The notes beneath the pieces were generated by a model. It ran no database searches. It was given only the letters and a program-made list of their open reading frames with translations, and was not told the origin of the DNA. From Bog-532 sp965277615 (lineage in GTDB: Bacteria > Actinomycetota > Actinomycetes > Streptosporangiales > Streptosporangiaceae): a DNA stretch of 64,000 nt. The position numbers and the translations under genes are program-made. Below are positions 58,441 through 64,000 of the stretch, one piece after another; position 1 is the stretch's first letter, and each line of letters opens with the position of its first letter. Location: positions 2,232,001 to 2,296,000 of the forward strand of contig CBDIDG010000005.1 of the NCBI GenBank assembly GCA_965277615.1, given 5' to 3'.

Positions 58441-59848
58441 GAGCAATAGTCAAGACCTGTGGGTGAAGTTCCTTTAGGCGGCTTTGTCGCCGGGTCGTTC
58501 GACGAGCTTGCCGCCGGTGAAGGTCGCGCCCGCGCGGACCAGGGCGACGAGATGGGGTGCGTTGACGGCGCGCCACCGGTCTTGTGCCGACTCGATGAGC
58601 TTGAAGGCCATGGCCAGCCCGGCCGCCCGCGATCCCGGGCCCTTGGTGACCTTGGTGCGGTGCCGGACCGTGGCGAATGTCGACTCGATCGGGTTGGTGG
58701 TCCGCAGATGCACCCAGTGCTCGCACGGATAGTCGAAGAAGGCCAGCAGCTGGTCAGCGTCGCCGGTGATCTTCGCGGTGGCCTTGGGGAACTTGGCCCC
58801 GTAGGCGGCATCGAAGGCCTTGACCGCCGCCCGGGCATGATCCTTGTCCTCCGCGCCCCAGATCTCCGCCAGGGCCTTCTTCGCGCCCGGGTGCGCGGAC
58901 TTGGGCAGCGTGGCCAGGACGTTCGCCGTTTTGTGGAACCAGCAGCGCTGTTCCCTGGTCTCGGGGAACACCTCGCGCAGCGCGCCCCAGAACCCCAGCG
59001 CGCCGTCCCCGGCGGCCAGGACCGGCGCGCGCATGCCGCGGCGGGCGCAGTCCCGCAGCAGGTCCGCCCACGACTCCGCGGACTCCCGGTATCCGTCCGC
59101 CAGGGCGATCAGCTCCTTGCGGCCGTCCGCGCGGACCCCGATCAGCACCAGCAGGCACAGCTTGTGCTCCTCCAGCCGGATGTTCACGTGGATCCCGTCC
59201 GCCCACAAGTACACGTAGTCCACCCCGGGCAGGTCCCGGGCCGCGAACGCCCGCTGCTCGGCCTGCCACTGCTCGGTCAGCCGGGTGATCACCGCCGCCG
59301 ACAGCCCCGCTGAGCTGCCCAGGAACTGGCCGAGAGCGGGTACGAAGTCCCCGCTGGACAACCCGTGCAGATACAGCAGCGGCAGCACCTCGGTGACCTT
59401 CGGGGTCTTGCGCGCCCACGGCGGCAAGATCGCCGAGGAGAACCGCTGCCGCTCACCCGTGTCCGGGTCGGTGCGCTTGTCATTGACCCGCGGCACCGTC
59501 ACCTGCACAGCACCCGCGCTGGTCAGCACCTCCCGGCTGTGATGAGAGCCGTTGCGGACCACCAGCCGGCGGCCGTCCGCGTCCCGCTCAGCGGCGTGCG
59601 CCGCGATGTAGGCATCCACCTCGGCCTGCAGCGCCTCGGCCAGCATCCGCCGGGCACCCTCCCGCACGATCTCATCGATCAGCGACCCCGGCCGACCCGG
59701 TTCCTCTCCCGCCGATCCCTCCTGCACTACCGTGAGCACGGGCGTACCTTCCCGGCCGGCGTTGCACCGCCAGCCTTGCTTAAGACCTGACATGGCATCC
59801 GGGAGGGTACGCCCCTTCCGGCTCAACCACAGGTTTCAAGCATTGCTC
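58441..59848 (-). mobile_element. IS256-family element, copy B, inverted, no target duplication
   Basis: This 1408-base element has the same length and ends as copy A but lies in opposite orientation. Its flanks differ: CCGATCTG on the left and GATACACG on the right, so no target duplication is present. That implies rearrangement (deletion or recombination) next to or through this copy after insertion. Confidence 0.9.
58474..59739 (-). CDS. IS256-family transposase, copy B
   Basis: The 421-residue transposase is identical to copy A as far as I can compare, except Arg instead of Gln in EHWVHLRTTNPIES. The catalytic acids (YLWADGIHVN, AAGDGALGF, NPIESTF) are intact. GTG 59739 is used for the same reason as in copy A. 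Both copies may be mobile and can invert or delete the 1.8-kb segment between them. Confidence 0.9.
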   Translation of the reverse strand: MLTVVQEGSAGEEPGRPGSLIDEIVREGARRMLAEALQAEVDAYIAAHAAERDADGRRLVVRNGSHHSREVLTSAGAVQVTVPRVNDKRTDPDTGERQRFSSAILPPWARKTPKVTEVLPLLYLHGLSSGDFVPALGQFLGSSAGLSAAVITRLTEQWQAEQRAFAARDLPGVDYVYLWADGIHVNIRLEEHKLCLLVLIGVRADGRKELIALADGYRESAESWADLLRDCARRGMRAPVLAAGDGALGFWGALREVFPETREQRCWFHKTANVLATLPKSAHPGAKKALAEIWGAEDKDHARAAVKAFDAAYGAKFPKATAKITGDADQLLAFFDYPCEHWVHLRTTNPIESTFATVRHRTKVTKGPGSRAAGLAMAFKLIESAQDRWRAVNAPHLVALVRAGATFTGGKLVERPGDKAA

Positions 59849-59948
59849 GATACACGGCGGGGTCGGGCGGTGACCGGCATGTGCCGCCCCGCCCGTGACC
59901 GGCGGCCGGCGATGGCCGCGGCACGCTCAGGAAGGGGCCGGACGCTGG

Positions 59949-60254
59949 TGGCAGTTCTGGTGTTTCAGCGGGAGGTCCTGATCGAGGCGCCGCCGGAGGT
60001 GGTGTGGCGCATTATCACCGAGCCGGGCCAGATGATCCCAGTAGTTCGCTGACCGGGTGGATCTTGTGGTCGAACCCGGCGCTAACGGCTACATGCAGTT
60101 CGGGGACCAGGGCGGTCCGGTCGTCGTCGAGACGGTCGATCCGCCGTTCCGCTTTAACTACACAGACCCAACGCTGACCATCGCACTGGGGGTGATGGAG
60201 GTCCGGGGGGGCGGACCGGCCGGTCCCGGACCTGGTCATGCGCTGCCTGTCTAG
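59949..60254 (+). pseudogene. SRPBCC/AHSA1-like protein, broken fragment
   Basis: One frame encodes VLVFQREVLIEAPPEVVWRI ITEPGQM; the continuation lies in another frame, FADRVDLVVEPGANGYMQFG then VVVETVDPPFRFNY, preceded by a TAG where Trp is expected (QWF). Together they match the N-terminal half of AHSA1-like START-fold proteins. The C-terminal half is missing; the frame ends at TAG 60252-60254. It begins about 100 bases after IS256 copy B, whose flank rearrangement may have caused the damage. Confidence 0.72.
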
Positions 60255-61174
60255 TGGTCGAGTTCGCGTTCGTTGATCGGGCCCCAGATGTTGACGGTGG
60301 CCAGGTCTACTTCCCAGGTTCGGGGGTACTGGGGGTAGCTTTCGTGCCAGGGCCTTGGCTCCCAATAGCCTTTGGCCTCGTCGTGGACGACATCCAGTTG
60401 CGTGAATAGCTCGATGGTGTGCCCGTCGGGGTCTTTGTGGTAGGTGAACAGGTTGTGGCCGGGGCCGTGACGCCCTGGTCCCCAGTGCAGCCGGTAGTTG
60501 TGGTGGGCGAGGTTATCGAGCATTGAGATCAGGTGGTTAGGGTCGCGCATCTCATAGGCAATGTGATGCATGCCCTGGTATTTCCGGCTGGCCATGAAGT
60601 TGGCCGCGTGGTGGTCAGCGTTGCAGCGCAAGAAGACGAAGAAATCGCCGACCGTGTCAGACCATTTGAAGCCGAGCAGGTCCTGGTAGAACGCTTGCAT
60701 CGGCGGCAGGTTGGGGACGAAGGCGGCGACGTGGCCGAGCTTGGTCGGCCGCAGGACCGGCCGGCCGTCGGCCCCGCTGAGTTCTTGGGCCTGGAACAGG
60801 TGCAGCGGCGTGCCGGTGTCCGGCTCGATCAGGACCAGGGCGTCGGGGGTGCCGGGGCCGATGTCGGTGCGCCGTTCGACGTCGTAGCCCGCTGCCCGAA
60901 GTCGGCGTTGCGCGTCGGCCAGCGGCTCCCAGATCTCGTACCCGACGCACACCCGGCCCCGGCTGCCGCTGCCCCGGGTAAGGATCACGCAGTGGTGATC
61001 GAACCCGGTGGTCAGGAACGCGCCATCGGCGGATTTGTCGACCAGGATGAAGTCGAGCACGTTGGTGTAGTAGTCGGTCAGCCGGTCCAGGTCAGGTGTC
61101 TCGAATCCGACATAACCAAGTTTGGAGACCCGTACTGCGGGTTCGGTGGCGGCGGGCTTCTGGTCGGCGTTCAT
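60251..61174 (-). CDS. VOC-family extradiol dioxygenase (catechol 2,3-dioxygenase-like)
   Basis: The 307-residue protein has two vicinal-oxygen-chelate modules. The C-terminal module carries the metal triad: His in TKLGHVAAFVPN, His in YQGMHHIAYEMRDPNHL, and Glu in DPDGHTIELFTQLD. The N-terminal module (SKLGYVGFETPDLDRLTDYY) is structural. It should cleave a catechol-type ring next to its hydroxyls with ferrous iron. It is the last gene of a minus operon with two SDRs, an aldolase-type protein and an MDR dehydrogenase. It starts at ATG 61174 with GGAAAGGA upstream. Confidence 0.88.
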   Translation of the reverse strand: MNADQKPAATEPAVRVSKLGYVGFETPDLDRLTDYYTNVLDFILVDKSADGAFLTTGFDHHCVILTRGSGSRGRVCVGYEIWEPLADAQRRLRAAGYDVERRTDIGPGTPDALVLIEPDTGTPLHLFQAQELSGADGRPVLRPTKLGHVAAFVPNLPPMQAFYQDLLGFKWSDTVGDFFVFLRCNADHHAANFMASRKYQGMHHIAYEMRDPNHLISMLDNLAHHNYRLHWGPGRHGPGHNLFTYHKDPDGHTIELFTQLDVVHDEAKGYWEPRPWHESYPQYPRTWEVDLATVNIWGPINERELDH

Positions 61175-61213
61175 GTACGTCCTTTCCCCTCCCGGCCTTG
61201 ATGCGCCCAGTAG

Positions 61214-62050
61214 TCAGGCGGTGTATAGGGCGTTTGCTCCAGCGGCCACGTCCAGTGCGGCTCCGGTGATGTATTCGGCGCCTTCGCCGACCAGGAACAG
61301 TACTCCGCGGGAGATGACCTCGGGCTCCACCCATGGCACGGGGATCTGGTTGAGGGTCTGGTAGCGGGGCAGTGCGTCTTCCAGGGTGGGGTGCTCGATG
61401 TCCGGGCAGAAGAGCCGGTAGGCGTTTTCGTTTTCCATCATTGGCGTACGCACGATGGTCGGGTTGACGATGTTGGCCGTGACACCGAATGGTGCGTATT
61501 CGATGGCCAGGCATTTGACCAAGCCGTGCAGGGCCCATTTGGATGCCGAGTAGCTGGCCAGGTTACGGCCGCCGGTCCGGCCGAGGGTGGAGCCGGTGCA
61601 AACGATACGGCCGTACTGCTGCTCGACCATGCCGGGCAGGACGGCATGCGCGGTGTTGACTGAACCGTGCAGGTTGACGTCGATGACGTCGTGCCAGTCG
61701 GACTCGGTCAAGTCAGCGAAGGCGGTCCAGTGCACAATGCCGGCGGCGTTGACGAGAATGTCGATTTTCCCGAATTCGTCGCGGCCGCGCTGGACGGCCT
61801 GCTCGACCGCGGCCCGGGAGCGTACGTCGACGCGTTCGGCGATGCAGGCGCCACCCCTGTCCGTGACCAGCTTGACCGTCTCGGCCAGGTCCGATTCGGT
61901 CGCCATGGCGTACGGTACGCCGTCGATCTGGCGGGCGATGTCGCAGGCGATGATGCTGGCGCCCTCGGCGGCCAGGGCCAGTGCGTGCGCGCGTCCCTGG
62001 CCGCGAGCCGCGCCGGTGATCAGTGCGACGCGGCCATCTAGAGTGCCCAT
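61214..62050 (-). CDS. SDR-family oxidoreductase, mycofactocin-coupled type
   Basis: The 278-residue SDR has TGAARGQGRAHALALA, the insertion DGVPYAMATESDLAET, DILVNAAGI, IVCTGSTLG and YSASK. The ARGQGR(S/A)HA signature and the insertion class it with mycofactocin-linked dehydrogenases, like the SDR at 864. ATG 62050 has GGAGAAAGCA upstream and a 21-codon upstream extension is rejected. It is 31 bases after the aldolase-type gene and probably oxidises an alcohol feeding the extradiol dioxygenase. Confidence 0.87.
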   Translation of the reverse strand: MGTLDGRVALITGAARGQGRAHALALAAEGASIIACDIARQIDGVPYAMATESDLAETVKLVTDRGGACIAERVDVRSRAAVEQAVQRGRDEFGKIDILVNAAGIVHWTAFADLTESDWHDVIDVNLHGSVNTAHAVLPGMVEQQYGRIVCTGSTLGRTGGRNLASYSASKWALHGLVKCLAIEYAPFGVTANIVNPTIVRTPMMENENAYRLFCPDIEHPTLEDALPRYQTLNQIPVPWVEPEVISRGVLFLVGEGAEYITGAALDVAAGANALYTA

Positions 62051-62081
62051 TGCTTTCTCCGTTCGTTGTCCAGCACGGTTC

Positions 62082-62816
62082 TTACCGGTGTGCCCAGCGG
62101 TCGATTTGCGCATGATGACGCCACACGAGACCCTCGTTGAAGCCGGCGCCCAAATCGGGCAGCTCGGCGCGGTCGTTTTCGGTCAGGACGTCGGGGGCGG
62201 CGCCGAGCCGGGCGAGGTCGACCGTGACGCGGGCAAGTAGTTCCAGGTTCAGGGCGCGCACGGTGGCCTGCTCGACGGAGGAGCCGGTCACGGTAACGCC
62301 GTGGCCGCGCATGAGGCAGACGTCCGCAGGTCCCATGGCGTCGATGAGCTCGTCGGCCAGTTCGGCGCGGGTGATGAGCGCGGCGCGGCGGAAAAGCGGC
62401 ACCCCGGCCAGGGCCAGCCGCGCGGCGGGGATGTCGTAGGAGCCGAATATGGGTCGCAGCTCGAGTCCGGCCAGCCCGCACAGGACGGCCGCCGGCGCGT
62501 GCACGTGGACGACCGCGGCGACCTGGGAGCGGCGGCGGTACAGCTGGGAGTGGATCGGCAGCTCGTTCGGCAGCGCATACCCCAGGTCGGGCTCGGGGTC
62601 GTCGAGGGTGGTCTCGCGTACGTCGCCGGGCGCGGTGAAGAGCAGGCCGGCGTCAGTGGCGCTACGGCAGCGCACGACGAACCGGCCGTCACCGCTGCGG
62701 GCACTGACGTGGCCCAGCGAGGCGGACGCCAGGCCCGCGCGGGCCAGGATCCGGCAGGCCAGGGCGACCTTGCCAGCCAGGTCCGTCAGGCTGGCAGTCT
62801 GCTGGGTCGCGGTCAT
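62082..62816 (-). CDS. Class II aldolase/adducin-family protein, second copy
   Basis: The 244-residue protein has AGLASASLGHVSARSGDGRF, the zinc motif VVHVHAPAAVLCGLAGLELR and the later His in LMRGHGVTVTGSSVEQ. In the paralogue at 21520 the zinc motif is HTHGEY. Both could be aldolases or aromatic decarboxylases. ATG 62816 overlaps the upstream SDR stop (ATGA), which fixes the start; the longer upstream frame is a shadow of that SDR. Confidence 0.83.
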   Translation of the reverse strand: MTATQQTASLTDLAGKVALACRILARAGLASASLGHVSARSGDGRFVVRCRSATDAGLLFTAPGDVRETTLDDPEPDLGYALPNELPIHSQLYRRRSQVAAVVHVHAPAAVLCGLAGLELRPIFGSYDIPAARLALAGVPLFRRAALITRAELADELIDAMGPADVCLMRGHGVTVTGSSVEQATVRALNLELLARVTVDLARLGAAPDVLTENDRAELPDLGAGFNEGLVWRHHAQIDRWAHR

Positions 62817-63616
62817 ACGAAGTTCAGGCCCCCGTCGACGACGATGCTCTGCCCGGTGATGAAATCGGCGTCCGCGGAGGCCAGGAATACGGCGGTGCCT
62901 GGGATGTCGCGGGCCTGGATGCGCCGGTGCAGCGACTGGGCGGCGATCAGGGCTCCGGCCTGCTCGGGGCTGACCGTGTCGCGGGGTACCTCGGTTTCGG
63001 TCGAGCCCGGCATGATGGCGTTCACGGTGATACCGTCGCCGCCCAGCTCGCGGGCCAGCGCCCGGGTCAGCCCGACGACACCGGCTTTGGACGCGACATA
63101 GTGCGCGTAGTCGGGGCGGCCCATCAGTACCGTGCTGGAGGACAGGTTGATGATGCGGCCCCAGTGCTGGGCGCGCATGACCGGCGCCACGGCCGTGCAG
63201 CAGACGAAGGTCCCGGTGAGGTTGACCCGGAGGACCTGCTCCCATTCGGCCAGCGGTATCTGGTCGAACGGCTTCATCGTGATGGTGGAAAATACCGCGG
63301 CGTTGTTGACCAGCACGTCCAGATGCCCCCAGCGGTCCACCGCGGTCTGCACGACATCCTCCATCGTGCCGGGTTCGGTCACGTCGGCGGCGGCGCCGAT
63401 GGCGTTGCCGCCGGCCGCGGCCAACTGCCCGGCAGTCTCGGCCGCCGCGTCGGCGTTGAGGTCGGCGGCGATGACGGTGGCGCCTTCAGCGCTGAACCGT
63501 GCGGCGAACGCACGGCCGATGCCCTGGCCAGCGCCGGTGATCAGGGCGACTCGTCCGTCGAGCCGCTGGGTCACGGGTCGGCTGAGGGTGGCGGGTGCGG
63601 AGGCGGGTGATGTCAT
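62813..63616 (-). CDS. SDR-family oxidoreductase
   Basis: The 267-residue SDR has TGAGQGIG, LDVLVNNAAVFSTITMK, INLSSSTVLMGRPDYAH, YVASK and DFITGQSIVVDGG. It is a close paralogue of the SDR at 19109 along its whole length. It overlaps the aldolase-type gene downstream and the MDR dehydrogenase upstream by 4 bases each. The pairing SDR plus aldolase-type protein is therefore present in both operons. Confidence 0.88.
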   Translation of the reverse strand: MTSPASAPATLSRPVTQRLDGRVALITGAGQGIGRAFAARFSAEGATVIAADLNADAAAETAGQLAAAGGNAIGAAADVTEPGTMEDVVQTAVDRWGHLDVLVNNAAVFSTITMKPFDQIPLAEWEQVLRVNLTGTFVCCTAVAPVMRAQHWGRIINLSSSTVLMGRPDYAHYVASKAGVVGLTRALARELGGDGITVNAIMPGSTETEVPRDTVSPEQAGALIAAQSLHRRIQARDIPGTAVFLASADADFITGQSIVVDGGLNFV

Positions 63617-64000
63617 GGAGTAAGCACGACCTTCCCGAAGTTTTCGCGGCGGATGAGGCGTTCCTGGGCGGAGGTGATGTCAGCCAGCGGGAAGCGTGAG
63701 TCGATGACCGGGCTCAGCCGCCCGGCTGCGACCGCGCTGACCAGCGTCCGCAGTTCGGCCGAGGTGCCCTGCATGTGGAAATAGAAGCGGGTCATGTTCC
63801 GATACAGGCTGCGCAGGTCGAGCTCCACGGTGGGGGTGCCGGTCGTACCGGAGCAGACCACGCGGGCGGCCCGATCGGCTAGGGAGAGGGACTCGGGCCA
63901 GGTCTCCCCGCCGATGTTGTCGAAAATTACGCTGGCCCCCTGGCCGCCGGTGAAGTCACGGACTTGGGCCGTCCAGCCGGGATTACGGTAGGAGACACCG
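63613..64000 (-). CDS. Zinc-type alcohol dehydrogenase / quinone oxidoreductase (MDR), partial
   Basis: The C-terminal 128 residues are inside the window; the start lies beyond 64000. The sequence has the end of the Rossmann domain (GGQGASVIFDNIGGETWPES, VVCSGTTGTPTVELDLRSLY) and the typical closing AAGRLSPVIDSRFPLADITS then AQERLIRRENFGKVVL of medium-chain dehydrogenases. It would reduce or oxidise a carbonyl or quinone with NADPH. It overlaps the SDR gene as ATGA, so the operon continues upstream outside the window. Confidence 0.88.
   Translation of the reverse strand, partial: GVSYRNPGWTAQVRDFTGGQGASVIFDNIGGETWPESLSLADRAARVVCSGTTGTPTVELDLRSLYRNMTRFYFHMQGTSAELRTLVSAVAAGRLSPVIDSRFPLADITSAQERLIRRENFGKVVLTP

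Noticed and set aside
55192..59848. Composite transposon formed by the two IS256 copies
   Set aside because: Copy A has its own target duplication and the outer flanks do not match, so the two did not move as one unit; the content is only a dead IS3 and scraps.
62817..63245. N-terminal extension of the second aldolase-type protein
   Set aside because: It is a shadow of the SDR gene; the ATGA overlap at 62816 decides the start.
1..64000. CRISPR array, prophage, tRNA or rRNA genes
   Set aside because: No regularly spaced short repeats, no phage structural or integrase gene, and no recognisable tRNA or rRNA sequence was seen by reading; a covariance-model scan would be needed to be certain.

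Overview
The window comes from a GC-rich actinobacterium. Long GC-biased coding runs, a mycothiol-type maleylpyruvate isomerase, mycofactocin-type short-chain dehydrogenases (SDRs), a luciferase-like F420-type oxidoreductase and actinobacterial insertion sequences all point that way. The genus cannot be fixed from the sequence. No rRNA, tRNA or CRISPR array was recognised.

Layout. 0-5.4 kb: scattered catabolic genes (a SnoaL-like protein, SDRs, two carboxymuconolactone-decarboxylase-like proteins) and fumarylacetoacetase. 5.4-13 kb: a gene graveyard between two copies of one dead IS4-family fragment, holding a broken SDR, WYL and haloalkane-dehalogenase relics, a group II intron relic, a TetR-controlled SDR operon, a LacI regulator and an HD-domain protein. 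13.0-33.65 kb: 21 consecutive minus-strand genes, most overlapping by 4 bases. They encode an aromatic-acid pathway ending in flavin hydroxylase, gentisate 1,2-dioxygenase and mycothiol-dependent maleylpyruvate isomerase. Upstream in the same run are a decarboxylase-like protein, aldolase-type protein, aldehyde dehydrogenase, dienelactone-hydrolase-like protein, two large FAD oxidoreductases, SDRs, several SnoaL-like proteins and a complete ribose-type ABC importer.

33.9-46.4 kb: a divergent plus-strand cluster with two NmrA-like proteins, a large LuxR-type ATPase regulator, SDRs, more SnoaL-like proteins, a tandem antibiotic-monooxygenase-domain protein and homogentisate 1,2-dioxygenase. A 2.3-kb block is framed by a 275-bp direct repeat. 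46.5-54 kb: MarR and IS256 relics, an FMN-binding protein / B3-4 / XRE-cupin operon divergent from a Cys/Met-type PLP enzyme, and an isochorismatase-MFS efflux pair divergent from a TetR gene. 54-60.3 kb: an insertion-sequence cluster with ISL3 and IS21 fragments, two near-identical inverted IS256 elements, and a dead IS3 element that cuts a secreted-protein gene. 60.25-64 kb: a second catabolic operon (extradiol-type dioxygenase, SDRs, aldolase-type protein, MDR dehydrogenase) resembling part of the main operon.

How it may work together. The window has ring-cleavage enzymes for gentisate and homogentisate, but no visible separate fumarylpyruvate hydrolase and no glutathione-type maleylacetoacetate isomerase. 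The two routes may therefore share the mycothiol isomerase and the fumarylacetoacetase (inference). The concentration of SnoaL-like proteins (eleven) and SDRs (ten full-length or nearly so, plus fragments) around a dedicated importer suggests uptake and degradation of a complex multi-ring or polyketide-like aromatic through an undescribed upper pathway. Frameshifts, fragments and IS copies show a region assembled and eroding by transfer.
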